Positions 52,372 to 61,049 of a stretch of 64,000 bases of DNA are shown here, one piece after another. The translations under genes and the position numbers were made by a program. This DNA is from Bradyrhizobium cajani (GTDB lineage: Bacteria; Pseudomonadota; Alphaproteobacteria; Rhizobiales; Xanthobacteraceae). How positions within the stretch are numbered: position 1 is the first letter of the stretch; every line of letters starts with the position of its first letter. Location: NCBI RefSeq assembly GCF_009759665.1, contig NZ_WQNE01000022.1, positions 62,001 to 126,000 on the forward strand. Reading direction: 5' to 3'. The notes beneath the pieces were generated by a model. That model saw only the letters and a list, made by a program, of their open reading frames with translations, ran no database searches and had not been told where the DNA came from.

Positions 52372-53931
52372 CTACGGCCTGATCGTCATGTTCTCCGGCG
52401 GCCCAACTTTTCGCAGCGGCTCGGCAAGGCGCGCGAACTCGCACAAGAGCGACCTCGTCTTGCGGGGATCGACGATCTCCTCGACCCAGAACTTCTCGGC
52501 GGAGCGGAACGGCGAGCGCAGCTTGTTGAGACGCTCCTCGATCTCCTTCAGCTTGCCCGCCTTGTCCTCGGCCGCGTCGATGTCGGCGCGGTAGGCGGCT
52601 TCGATGCCGCCTTCGAGCGGCAGCGAGCCCCAATAAGCCGACGGCCAGGCGTAACGGATCGAGAAGCGGTCCGCCGGCTGATGCACGACGCCGGCGACGC
52701 CGAAGGCGTTGCGCAGGATCACGGTGCACCACGGCACGGTGGTCTGATTGACCGCAGCCATGGCGCGGACGCCGTGGCGGATGGTGGCCGCCTTCTCGGC
52801 ATCAAGGCCGATCATGAAGCCCGGGCAATCCATGAGATAGACGATCGGCAGATGGAAGGTTTCGGCGAAGTCGACCCAGCGCACCACCTTCTGACAGGCA
52901 TCCGCCGTCCAGGAGCCGCCGTAGTGGAAACTGTCGCTGGCGAGCAGCAGCACCGCCCTGCCCTCGAGCCGCGCAAGACCTGTGATGATCGGCTTGCCGA
53001 AGTTCTTCGAGACCTCGAAGAAGGAGCCCTTGTCGACGACCGCATCGATGATCGGCCGCATCTTGTAGACCTGCTTGCGGTTGCGTGGCACCGCGTTCAG
53101 TAGTGCCTCTTCGCCGCGCTCCGGATCGTCGTTGCAGGGCAAGGTCGGCGGCAGCTCGTAGACCGACGACGGCAGATAGGAGAGGAAACGCCGTGCGCAG
53201 GCAAAAGCCTCCTCCTCGGTGTCGACGGCATGATCGACCGCGCCGGCGCGGGTCTGGATATCGGCGCCGCCGAGCTCTTCCTTCGACAGGTCCTGCCCCA
53301 GCGCCTTCACCACCGGCGGGCCCGCGACGAACATCGCGGACTTCCGCGTCATGATGGAATAGTGGCTGGCGGCAAGGCGCGCGGCACCGAGCCCTGCGAC
53401 CGAGCCGAGGCCGAGCGCGACGACCGGCACGCGCGACAGGTTCTCCGTCGTGAAGCGGTACCAGCGCGTGCCGCCGATGCCGCCCGGCAAATTCGCCGCG
53501 CCCTTGGTCTCGATGGTCTTGACCGAGCCGCCACCGCCGGAGCCTTCGATGATGCGGACGATGGGCAGGCGGAAATCATGCGCCATCTCCTCCGCCATCA
53601 AAGGCTTTGCCGAGATCGACGCATCGGCCGAGCCGCCGCGCACGGTAAAATCGTCGCCGACCACCACGATCGTGCGGCCGTCGACGCGGGCGCGACCGAA
53701 CACGCAGTTCGCCGGCGTCAATTTCTGCAACTCGCCGCTGGAATCGTATTCGCCGATGCCGGAGACGGCACCGATCTCGTGAAAGCTACCCTTGTCGATC
53801 AGTCTATCGATGCGCTCCCGAACAGTCAGCCGGCCCTGGTCATGCTGTCGCTTGACCTTGTCAACGCCGCCCATCTCCCGCGCGAAGGCTTCGCGCCGGG
53901 CGAGCTCGTCGAGTTCCGGCTTCCAGTTCAT
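52372..53931 (-). CDS. Acyl-CoA carboxylase, carboxyltransferase subunit
   Basis: 519 residues of the decarboxylase/carboxyltransferase family of biotin-dependent acyl-CoA carboxylases (PccB/AccD5/MCC-beta type). Its two crotonase-like halves are complete. N-terminal: RQHDQGRLTVRERIDRLIDKGSFHEIG and EGSGGGGSVKTIE. C-terminal: the oxyanion-forming GLARLEGRAVLLLASDSFHYGGSW and MDCPGFMIGLDAEKAA. It starts inside the 3' end of the IclR gene (71-bp overlap). A single-domain biotin carrier is encoded at 54930 on the other strand; no biotin carboxylase gene is in the window. Confidence 0.93.
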   Translation of the reverse strand: MNWKPELDELARREAFAREMGGVDKVKRQHDQGRLTVRERIDRLIDKGSFHEIGAVSGIGEYDSSGELQKLTPANCVFGRARVDGRTIVVVGDDFTVRGGSADASISAKPLMAEEMAHDFRLPIVRIIEGSGGGGSVKTIETKGAANLPGGIGGTRWYRFTTENLSRVPVVALGLGSVAGLGAARLAASHYSIMTRKSAMFVAGPPVVKALGQDLSKEELGGADIQTRAGAVDHAVDTEEEAFACARRFLSYLPSSVYELPPTLPCNDDPERGEEALLNAVPRNRKQVYKMRPIIDAVVDKGSFFEVSKNFGKPIITGLARLEGRAVLLLASDSFHYGGSWTADACQKVVRWVDFAETFHLPIVYLMDCPGFMIGLDAEKAATIRHGVRAMAAVNQTTVPWCTVILRNAFGVAGVVHQPADRFSIRYAWPSAYWGSLPLEGGIEAAYRADIDAAEDKAGKLKEIEERLNKLRSPFRSAEKFWVEEIVDPRKTRSLLCEFARLAEPLRKVGPPENMTIRP

Positions 53932-54835
53932 TCACTCCCTCCGAGTTGATCGGCTTGTTATTGTTGTGCACGGCCATCGCGACCGGCTTGCGCGAGATGC
54001 GGTTGTTGAACACGTCGCCTTCTGCGCCTTCCATCAGGCTGCCGAGCGAGCGGCCGAGCGCGAGCATCAGCGGCGCGACTTCGTCATGCAGACGCTGCTC
54101 GTCATACATCGCCGAGAGCAGACCGATCGTGATCACCACGAAGGTCTGGTACTGCGGCGACCAGATCGGCACCGCGAGCCCGGAGATGTGCGGGCTCCAC
54201 AGGCCGCAGGCCACGACATAGCCACGCTCGCGCAGCGACTGCCTGTTGGCCTCGATACGGGGCTTGAGGATCTTCGCAGCCTCGGGGGCTTCCCGCTCCA
54301 TGTCCGCAATGAAGGCATCGCCGATCTCAGGCGCCAGCGCTGCGGTGTAGGCTGCGCCTGCGGCGGTCGAGGCCATCGAGATGCGGCTGCCAGTGCCTTC
54401 GTGCAGGCCGAGTGCGTTCGCCGAGCGCGCGAACTGCAGATAGACGAGATGGAAGCGGTCGGGCACGACGAAGCCGACCGTGCCCGGCAATTGCTCGGCG
54501 ACTTCCTGGAGTCGCTGCCGGATCATGCTGCGCAGCTGCGCGCCCTTCATCATCGAGGCGCTCATCGCCACCGCGCTCGGGCCGATGCGATACTTCTGAT
54601 CGCGCGGCAGATAGACGAGCTGGCCCATCCGCGTCAGCGTGTGCGTGAGCCGCGACACCGTCGAGCGCGGCAGACCGCAGCGATTTGAAATCTCGAGATT
54701 GCCGAGCCGGGCCTCGTGGCCCTCGAAGCATCGCAACACGTCGAACGCGCGCGAGACCACCTGGATGACATCACCTTCACCGGCGTCGCCAGCGAGCGCG
54801 CCTTGCCTACTCAACCGCTCCGATCGTCGTCCCAT
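53861..54835 (-). CDS. IclR family transcriptional regulator
   Basis: 324 residues. Winged helix: VIQVVSRAFDVLRCFEGHE and ISNRCGLPRSTVSRLTHTLTRMGQL (~24-75, by position); effector domain from ~95 with SRISMASTAAGAAYTAAL. Against a usual ~250-260 residues it carries a ~60-residue C-terminal extension, the last part of which overlaps the start of the carboxyltransferase gene in another frame. An agggaac lies before the ATG. It sits between the two carboxylase genes and is their likely regulator. Confidence 0.9.
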   Translation of the reverse strand: MGRRSERLSRQGALAGDAGEGDVIQVVSRAFDVLRCFEGHEARLGNLEISNRCGLPRSTVSRLTHTLTRMGQLVYLPRDQKYRIGPSAVAMSASMMKGAQLRSMIRQRLQEVAEQLPGTVGFVVPDRFHLVYLQFARSANALGLHEGTGSRISMASTAAGAAYTAALAPEIGDAFIADMEREAPEAAKILKPRIEANRQSLRERGYVVACGLWSPHISGLAVPIWSPQYQTFVVITIGLLSAMYDEQRLHDEVAPLMLALGRSLGSLMEGAEGDVFNNRISRKPVAMAVHNNNKPINSEGVNELEAGTRRARPARSLRAGDGRR

Positions 54836-54850
54836 GTTCCCTACCGTCTG

Positions 54851-54874
54851 TTCCGCTCTGCGGAATTAAATTCC
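54851..54874. promoter_or_regulatory. Overlapping IclR-type operators upstream of the IclR gene
   Basis: TTCCGC-tct-GCGGAA (54851-54865) overlaps GGAATTAAATTCC (54862-54874), so TTCC, GGAA and TTCC half-sites follow each other. The second dyad matches the known E. coli IclR consensus TGGAAATNATTTCCA closely. It lies 15-40 bp upstream of the regulator's start codon and ~55 bp from the biotin carrier start. Confidence 0.6.
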
Positions 54875-54929
54875 ACTTGCAGACGACGCTACCTCAGGCA
54901 TTTTGCGACGACAACAAAAAGGCGATGGC

Positions 54930-55151
54930 ATGCCAGAAATTAAGATCGTCACCGAAGTCGCGGGACGCATCTGCGCAACTCCCGTGCAAGTTGGAGGAAC
55001 CGTTGCGGATGGCGATGACGTTGTGGTGGTCGAAGCCATGAAGATGGAGATACCCGTGCCCTCGCCCGCGAGCGGCACGATCACGTCGCTGCTCGTCAAG
55101 CTCGACGACGTCGTTGCTGAAGGACAGGCGATCGCGATCGTTGCGAACTGA
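54930..55151 (+). CDS. Single-domain biotin carboxyl carrier protein
   Basis: 73 residues: nothing but a biotinyl domain. The biotin attachment lysine is K38 in EAMKMEIPV, flanked by the beta-strands of the domain (IKIVTEVAGRICA; ITSLLVKLDDVV; IAIVAN). This resembles the stand-alone YngHB/BCCP-like carriers. It would shuttle carboxyl groups between a biotin carboxylase and the carboxyltransferase encoded at 52372, divergently across the IclR gene. Confidence 0.9.
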   Translation: MPEIKIVTEVAGRICATPVQVGGTVADGDDVVVVEAMKMEIPVPSPASGTITSLLVKLDDVVAEGQAIAIVAN

Positions 55152-55318
55152 CTGCATTTCTCCGTCGTTTCCGCGACAATCTGTCAGTCTCATTCCTGCA
55201 TGCACGGTACGGCGTTGCCATCGCCTGATCACGGTGACATGATCCGTCTCAAACAAAATCTGTTTCAAACAAAGAATGAAAATCTTCGCGGCAAAAGCGG
55301 AGATCATTGGAGGGAAAC

Positions 55319-56485
55319 ATGCTTCGTGGGCTGCTCGTGCTCGCGCCTGCCTTGGTGGCGGGCATTTCTGTTGCGTCTACACGCTATGCATCCGCGGAAG
55401 ATATCAAGCTGCCGGCGACATTGACGTTCACCGCCTATGACACCGGCACCGCCGGCTTCAACATCGCGGTCGGCGTCGGCAAGATGATGAAGGACAAATA
55501 CGGTACCGACGTGCGCGTGCTCCCCGCAGGCAACGACGTCGCCCGCCTCGCGCCGCTGCGGGCCAAGCGCGCGGCCTCCGCTGCGATGGGATCGGGCACC
55601 TACTTCGCGCAGGAAGGCGTGTTCGAATTCGGCAGCAAGGAGTGGGGGCCGCAGCCGCTCCAGATCCTGCTCTCGAGTGTCGATTGCAATTGCGGCTCGC
55701 TTGGCGTTGCCGCCGATAGCGGTGTGAAAGATCTGAAAGACCTGAAAGGCAAGCGCGTCGGCTTCGTGGTCGGCTCGCCGGCGCTGAACCAAAACTCGCT
55801 CGCCGTGCTGGCTTTCGCCGGATTGACGCAGAAGGACGTCAAGGCCGTCGAATTCGCAAGCTACGGCGCGATGTGGAAAGGGCTCATCAACAACGACGTC
55901 GATGCGGCCTTCGGAACCACCATCACCGGCCCGGCAAAGGAAGCCGAGACCTCGCCGCGCGGCCTGATCTGGCCGCCGCTTCCGGCCAAGGACAAGGAAG
56001 GCTGGGCGCGGATGCAGAAGGTCGGCTCGTTCTTCTTCCCGCAGCTTGCCACCTGCGGCGCCGGCATCTCACCGGAGAAGCCGGTCGAACTCGGCAATTA
56101 CCCCTACCCGATCTTCGTCGCCTACGCCTCGCAGCCGGCCGACCAGGTCTATGCGATCACCAAGGCCATGATCGTGAACTACGACGCCTACAAGGACTCC
56201 GCGCCCGGCGCCGGCGGCCTTGGCGCCGACCGCCAGACCAAGAATTGGGTCGTGCCGGTGCATCCCGGCGCGGTGAAGGCGCTGAAGGAGGCTGGCCAAT
56301 GGACCGACGCGCAGGAGGCGCACAACAACAAGCTGATCAAGCGCCAAGAGGTGCTTGGCGCTGCCTGGACGGAGTACGGCAAGTCCAATCCGCCGTCGGA
56401 TGACAAGGCCTTCCTCGACGGCTGGATGAAGGCGCGCGCCGCGGCGCTCGCCAAGGCCGACATGCCGAACGGGTTCGAGGAATAG
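55319..56485 (+). CDS. TAXI-type TRAP transporter solute-binding protein
   Basis: 388 residues with signal peptide (LVLAPALVAGISVASTRYASA). The TAXI family signature is visible: LTFTAYDTGTAGFNIAVGVGKMM, then VRVLPAGNDVARLAPLRAKR, and the central GKRVGFVVGSPALNQN. Start at 55319 with ggaggg upstream. With the permease ~230 bp downstream it forms a sodium-driven importer; TAXI proteins of known structure bind glutamate or similar dicarboxylates. A glutaminase follows the permease. Confidence 0.91.
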   Translation: MLRGLLVLAPALVAGISVASTRYASAEDIKLPATLTFTAYDTGTAGFNIAVGVGKMMKDKYGTDVRVLPAGNDVARLAPLRAKRAASAAMGSGTYFAQEGVFEFGSKEWGPQPLQILLSSVDCNCGSLGVAADSGVKDLKDLKGKRVGFVVGSPALNQNSLAVLAFAGLTQKDVKAVEFASYGAMWKGLINNDVDAAFGTTITGPAKEAETSPRGLIWPPLPAKDKEGWARMQKVGSFFFPQLATCGAGISPEKPVELGNYPYPIFVAYASQPADQVYAITKAMIVNYDAYKDSAPGAGGLGADRQTKNWVVPVHPGAVKALKEAGQWTDAQEAHNNKLIKRQEVLGAAWTEYGKSNPPSDDKAFLDGWMKARAAALAKADMPNGFEE

Positions 56486-56528
56486 TCTTGCGCTGTCCAA
56501 ATTCGATCATGCCGACCACGTCCGTTGC

Positions 56529-56643
56529 CCTCATCCTGAGGAGCGCGCTCTTCGCGCGCATCTCGAAGGATGGACCACGGGCGACATCGTACCCGCGGCC
56601 ATCCTTCGAGACGCCCGCCTTTGGCGGGCTCCTCAGGATGAGG
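56529..56643. repeat. Palindromic intergenic repeat, family E (copy 3)
   Basis: Begins ctcatcctgaggagcgcgct, ends gctcctcaggatgag, with the inner arms atccttcgagacg / catctcgaaggat. It separates the TAXI binding-protein gene from the permease gene and may tune the ratio of the two. Confidence 0.8.
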
Positions 56644-56716
56644 TTCTCCGAGTGGGCTCTAAGGTAGCGACGGGTTGGCCAAAATGCAGGCCGCTCGCTA
56701 AAGGACATGATTGCTG

Positions 56717-58783
56717 ATGTCGTCTGCATCCTCCACCACCAACCTGCAGACTCGGGTCGTGTTCGACGATCCGCATGGCGCCGCCGGCAACATGCAGGAG
56801 GCGGAGGTCACGCGGGTGCGCACGCTGCGTGGCGCGTGGCGCTGGACGCTGGTGGCCGCGACCGCGGCGACGATCCTGCTCTGCATCAACCAGCAGTTCT
56901 CGCTGCGCTTCTTCGTCGGCTACACCCAGCTCAACACCGAGTATTTCTATCTCCTGATCGCATTGATGCTGCCGTTCACCTTCCTGATCTTCCCAGGGAG
57001 TAAACGCGCCCCGCTCGACCGGATCCCCTGGTACGACCTCGTCCTCTTCGTCGCGACGTTCGCGGCCGCGCTGATGCTGATGTCGAACGTGCGCAAGGCG
57101 GCGGAAGCCGGCTGGGAGTTCGGCGGCGCGCCGAACAGCGTGATCGCAGCCGGCCTCGTGATGTGGGTGATGCTGATGGAGGCGCTGCGGCGCACCGGCG
57201 GCTGGAGCCTGCTGCTGAGCGTCCTGCCCTTCACCGTCTATCCGCTGTTCGCCGAATCCAGTTGGCTCGGCCCATTCCGCGGCACGCAATCGACGCTGGA
57301 ACAGGCGACCGCCTATCACGTGCTCTCCGGCGAGAGCCTGCTCGGCATTCCCATCCAGGCCTTTGCCGACACCGTGATCGGCTTCCTCGTGTTCGGCACA
57401 GCGCTGATGATGACCGGGGCCGGAAAATTCTTCATCAACCTCGCCTTCGCGCTGTGCGGCACCTTCCGCGGCGGCGCAGCGAAGGTCTGCATCTTCGCGA
57501 GCGGCCTGCTCGGCATGATGTCGGGCTCGATCATCTCCAACGTGCTCACCGCCGGCACCATGACCATTCCTGTCATGAAGAAGAGCGGCTTCCGCGCCTC
57601 CTATGCCGGTGCGATCGAGGCCTGCGCCTCGACCGGCGCGGTGCTGGCGCCGCCGGTGATGGGCGCGACCGCTTTCGTGATCGCCCAATTCCTCAATGTC
57701 AGCTACGCCGACGTCGCCCTCGCCGCGATCATTCCTGCCGTGCTCTATTACGCCGGCCTGTTCATGCAGGTCGACGCCTACGCCGCGCGTCACGGGCTGA
57801 AAGGCATCCCGCGCGCCGAGCTGCCGCGGATCATGGATACGATCAAGGACGGCTGGTACTACGTCTTCGTCATCGCGCTTCTGATCGTGATGCTGCTCTA
57901 TTTCAAGCGCGAGAGCCACGCGCCGTTCTACGCGACCGCCCTGCTGCTGGTCCTCAACCAGTTCTTCTCCAAGGACACGCGCTGGACGTTCGCGACCATC
58001 GGCAAATTCCTGGAGGTCAATGGGCGCACCTTCGTCGAGCTGGTCGGCATCCTCGCCGGCTGCGGCTTGTTGATCGGGGCGTTCTCGATGACCGGCGTGG
58101 TGTCGAGCCTTGCCAACGATCTCCTGCATATCGCCGGCGACAATCCGTTCCTGCTGCTCGGCATGTGCGCCCTCACCAGCCTGATCCTCGGTCTCGGGCT
58201 GACGACGACGGCCTGCTACATCTTCCTCGCCATCCTGGTCGCGCCCGCGCTGGAGAAGCTCGGGCTGAACCGGATGGCCGTGCACATGTTCATCTTCTAC
58301 TGGGGCATGCTGTCGTCGATCACCCCGCCGGTCGCCATCGCCTCGTTCGCCGCCGCAGGCATCGCCGGCTCGCCGGCGATGAAGACGGGATGGGAATCGA
58401 TGTGGGTCGGCAGCATCATCTACTTCATCCCGTTCTTCTTCGTGCTCAACCCGGCGCTGGTGCTGCAAGGGCCGAGCCCCTACCTCGCCGGCCTCGGCCT
58501 GATGGGGCTCGCCGCGTTCGGCACGCTGTTCATCTGCGGCGGCATCCAGGGCTACCAGCCTTTCGTCGGTAACCTCCGCGGCGCGGGCGCGCTGGAATGG
58601 CCGATACGCGTGCTGCTCGTGATCGGCGGCTTCGTGGTGGCGACGCCGGGTGGCGGGATCATGCCGCTGTCGCAGATGCAGGTGACGCTGCTCGGCCTCG
58701 CCATCCTCGCGCCCACGGCCTTGCTCGCCTTGCTCCTGGTCCGGCGGCAGAGCGTGGTGCCGAACGGGTTGCACGTACCCTGA
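56717..58783 (+). CDS. TRAP transporter fused DctQM permease (TAXI type)
   Basis: 688 residues with about 18-19 hydrophobic helices, the length of fused small-plus-large TRAP permeases. A cytoplasmic N-terminal stretch (~1-50) precedes the DctQ-like helices, then the DctM part contains GMMSGSIISNVLTAGTMTIPVMKKSG and CASTGAVLAPPVMGATAF, the conserved hairpin motifs of TRAP/ion-transporter carriers. The ATG at 56717 is used; frame runs on to 56711. Next gene starts after 21 bp. Confidence 0.92.
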   Translation: MSSASSTTNLQTRVVFDDPHGAAGNMQEAEVTRVRTLRGAWRWTLVAATAATILLCINQQFSLRFFVGYTQLNTEYFYLLIALMLPFTFLIFPGSKRAPLDRIPWYDLVLFVATFAAALMLMSNVRKAAEAGWEFGGAPNSVIAAGLVMWVMLMEALRRTGGWSLLLSVLPFTVYPLFAESSWLGPFRGTQSTLEQATAYHVLSGESLLGIPIQAFADTVIGFLVFGTALMMTGAGKFFINLAFALCGTFRGGAAKVCIFASGLLGMMSGSIISNVLTAGTMTIPVMKKSGFRASYAGAIEACASTGAVLAPPVMGATAFVIAQFLNVSYADVALAAIIPAVLYYAGLFMQVDAYAARHGLKGIPRAELPRIMDTIKDGWYYVFVIALLIVMLLYFKRESHAPFYATALLLVLNQFFSKDTRWTFATIGKFLEVNGRTFVELVGILAGCGLLIGAFSMTGVVSSLANDLLHIAGDNPFLLLGMCALTSLILGLGLTTTACYIFLAILVAPALEKLGLNRMAVHMFIFYWGMLSSITPPVAIASFAAAGIAGSPAMKTGWESMWVGSIIYFIPFFFVLNPALVLQGPSPYLAGLGLMGLAAFGTLFICGGIQGYQPFVGNLRGAGALEWPIRVLLVIGGFVVATPGGGIMPLSQMQVTLLGLAILAPTALLALLLVRRQSVVPNGLHVP

Positions 58784-58804
58784 TTGCGTTGCACAAGTGA
58801 GGCG

Positions 58805-60652
58805 ATGAAACCGCAATCGCCTCTCGCCGCCGCCTGGACCCGCTCGAAGCCGCCTCTGCTGCGGTTCCTGGACAATTGCCTCACGGAGTTCTCGGCGGAG
58901 ACCGCAGGCCATGTCGCCGACTACATCCCCGAGCTGAGCAAGGCCGACCCTGCCTATTTCGGCATCAGCCTCGCAACGCTGGACGGCCATGTCTATGAAG
59001 TGGGCGACAGCCGCGTGCCCTTCACCATCCAGTCGATGTCGAAACCGTTCGTGTTCGCGCTGGCGCTGGACCTGCTCGGCGCAGGCAAGGTCGAGAGCGC
59101 GATCGGCGTCGAGCCCTCCGGCGACCCCTTCAACTCGATCCGGCTCAATTCCGAGAACCATCCGTTCAACCCGATGGTCAATGCCGGCGCGATTGCCTGC
59201 ACCGGGCTGATCTACGACAGCAAGGGCGTTGAGGCCTTCGAGCAGATCCGCCTTGCGCTCGGCCGCTTTGCGGGCCGCGACCTCGCCGTGGACGAGGCGG
59301 TCTACGCCTCGGAGAGCCAGACCGGCGACCGCAACCGCGCGATTGGCTATCTGCTGAAGACCAATGCTGTCATCTCGGACAACGTCGCTGGCGTGCTCGA
59401 TGTCTATTTCCGGCAATGCGCGGTGTTGGTCACCGCGCGCGACATCGCGGTGATGGCGGCAACGCTCGCCAATCGCGGCGTCAATCCGGTGACGGGCGAA
59501 CAGGTGCTGACGCCTTACGCGATCTCGCGCGCGCTGTCGGTGATGACGTCGTCGGGCATGTACGACTATGCCGGCGAGTGGATCTACCGGATCGGCATTC
59601 CCGCCAAGAGCGGCGTCGGTGGCGGCATTCTGGCGGCGCTCCCCGCCCGCCTCGGGCTCGGCAGCTATTCGCCGAAGCTCGACAAGCACGGCAACAGCGT
59701 GCGCGGCATCAAGGTCTGCGAGGCGCTGTCCTCGCACTACGATCTGCACATGCTCAACCGCAGCGACGACGCGCGCAACGCCGTCATCGCCGACTACGAC
59801 ATCGGCAAGAGTCCGTCGCGGCGCGTGCGCCGGCCGCAGGAGCGCGAGATTTTGGCGGCTCATGAGCAGGAGGTGCGGATCATCGAGCTGGTCGGGACGC
59901 TGTCGCTGTCCGCGGTCGATTACGTCTCGCGCCGGCTCGCGGGCCGGCCGCGGCCGCAATTCGTGATCTTCGACCTGCACCGCGTCACCTCCACCACGCG
60001 CGCCGGCGCACGCCTCGTGGCCGAGGCGTTCGAGGAGCTCGCGGCGCTGAACGTCACGGTGGTGCTGTCAGGCGTCAGGCGCGCCTCCAAGGAATGGAAC
60101 AGCCTGCGGGAATGGACCGCGGAGCTGAAGAACGTCCGCGACTTCTATTTGCTCGACACCGCGATCGAATGGGCCGAGGACCAGATCGTCTACCGCTATG
60201 GCGGCTCGATCGATTTCCACGAGACCACCGAGCTTGCGGAGCAGCCGTTGCTTGCGGGGCTGAGCGAGGCGGAGCTGACCGACCTCGCCGCACTCTGCGC
60301 CATCCGCACCTACCAATCCGGCGCAAAGATCCTCGTGACCGGCGATCCCGCCGATTCCCTTTTCTTCCTGCGCAGCGGCGCGGTCCACGTCACGCTGCCC
60401 GACGGCGTGCGGCTGGCGACGCTCACCGCCGGCATGGCCTTTGGCGAGATGGCGCTGCTGGAGGCAACACGGTCCGCTGACGTGTTCGCGGACATGGCGG
60501 CGACCGCGTTCGAAGTGCCTTTGAAGGATTTCGAGCGCTTCCGCGAGCAGCACCCGCGCGCCAGTGAGCGCATCATGCGCAACCTCGCGCAGATCCTCGC
60601 CGATCGCCTGATCGTCGCCAATGCCAAGGTGGATATTTTGACGGCGACGTGA
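58805..60652 (+). CDS. Glutaminase fused to STAS and cyclic-nucleotide-binding domains
   Basis: 615 residues. Residues ~20-320 are a serine-dependent GlsA-type glutaminase: nucleophile/lysine pair S77-x-x-K80 in QSMSKPF, and later SGMYDYAGEW and KSGVGGGILA. Residues ~356-460 form a STAS domain (ELVGTLSLSAVDYVSRRL and FVIFDLHRVTSTTRAG; the STAS phosphosite region is altered). Residues ~483-605 are a cyclic-nucleotide-binding domain whose phosphate cassette keeps E548 and R556 (FGEMALLEATRSADVF). It would convert glutamine to glutamate under regulation by a cyclic nucleotide. The TRAP permease lies 21 bp upstream, so import and hydrolysis may be coupled. Confidence 0.93.
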   Translation: MKPQSPLAAAWTRSKPPLLRFLDNCLTEFSAETAGHVADYIPELSKADPAYFGISLATLDGHVYEVGDSRVPFTIQSMSKPFVFALALDLLGAGKVESAIGVEPSGDPFNSIRLNSENHPFNPMVNAGAIACTGLIYDSKGVEAFEQIRLALGRFAGRDLAVDEAVYASESQTGDRNRAIGYLLKTNAVISDNVAGVLDVYFRQCAVLVTARDIAVMAATLANRGVNPVTGEQVLTPYAISRALSVMTSSGMYDYAGEWIYRIGIPAKSGVGGGILAALPARLGLGSYSPKLDKHGNSVRGIKVCEALSSHYDLHMLNRSDDARNAVIADYDIGKSPSRRVRRPQEREILAAHEQEVRIIELVGTLSLSAVDYVSRRLAGRPRPQFVIFDLHRVTSTTRAGARLVAEAFEELAALNVTVVLSGVRRASKEWNSLREWTAELKNVRDFYLLDTAIEWAEDQIVYRYGGSIDFHETTELAEQPLLAGLSEAELTDLAALCAIRTYQSGAKILVTGDPADSLFFLRSGAVHVTLPDGVRLATLTAGMAFGEMALLEATRSADVFADMAATAFEVPLKDFERFREQHPRASERIMRNLAQILADRLIVANAKVDILTAT

Positions 60653-60668
60653 GCGGCGGCGGAGGTTC

Positions 60669-60695
60669 TTCACCTCTCCCGTAGGGAGAGGTGAA
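60669..60695. terminator. 12-bp hairpin of family F between convergent genes
   Basis: Arms ttcacctctccc and gggagaggtgaa around gta, 16 bp after the glutaminase stop and 25 bp before the MazG-like gene's stop. Same stem as 46771-46799. Confidence 0.65.
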
Positions 60696-60720
60696 CCCGG
60701 AACAGCCAACCGATCGTACC

Positions 60721-61023
60721 CTACCGGCTTGCGGCCTCGCTCAGCCGCCGCTTGATCTTTGCCGCGCTCTTTTCGAGCAGTTCGGATGGCTTCTGGCCGG
60801 TCGCCGCGCACAGGCACGCCCAGTAGTAGATGACATCGCCGAGCTCATCGACGAGACCCGCCTGATCGAGCCAGTCGTCGCGGAGCAACTTCTTGATGTG
60901 ATCGGCGACCTCGCCGGATTCACCGGCGAGGCCAAGCCCCAGATAGGACAGGCGTTCGTTCGACGGATGCTCGTCGACTTTGGCAATGGTTGCAGCCCAG
61001 GCCGCGTACTCATCGATCGTCAT
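60721..61023 (-). CDS. MazG-like nucleotide pyrophosphohydrolase
   Basis: 100 residues, one all-alpha NTP-PPase (MazG) domain. The E-x-x-E and E-x-x-D metal motifs are LAGESGEVADHIKK and VDELGDVIYYWA. Likely hydrolyses non-canonical nucleoside triphosphates. The second ATG (61023) is preferred because gaggg lies 6 bp before it; the longer frame upstream is inside the neighbouring gene. Confidence 0.87.
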   Translation of the reverse strand: MTIDEYAAWAATIAKVDEHPSNERLSYLGLGLAGESGEVADHIKKLLRDDWLDQAGLVDELGDVIYYWACLCAATGQKPSELLEKSAAKIKRRLSEAASR

Positions 61024-61049
61024 CGGCATCCCTCGCCGTTGCTGTCGGA

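Noticed and set aside
56633-59980. 1115-residue open frame on the minus strand opposite the TRAP permease and glutaminase
   Set aside because: Its composition (Arg, His, Glu, Gly-rich, low Phe/Lys) is typical of an antisense frame in high-G+C DNA, and the + strand genes have full conserved motifs.
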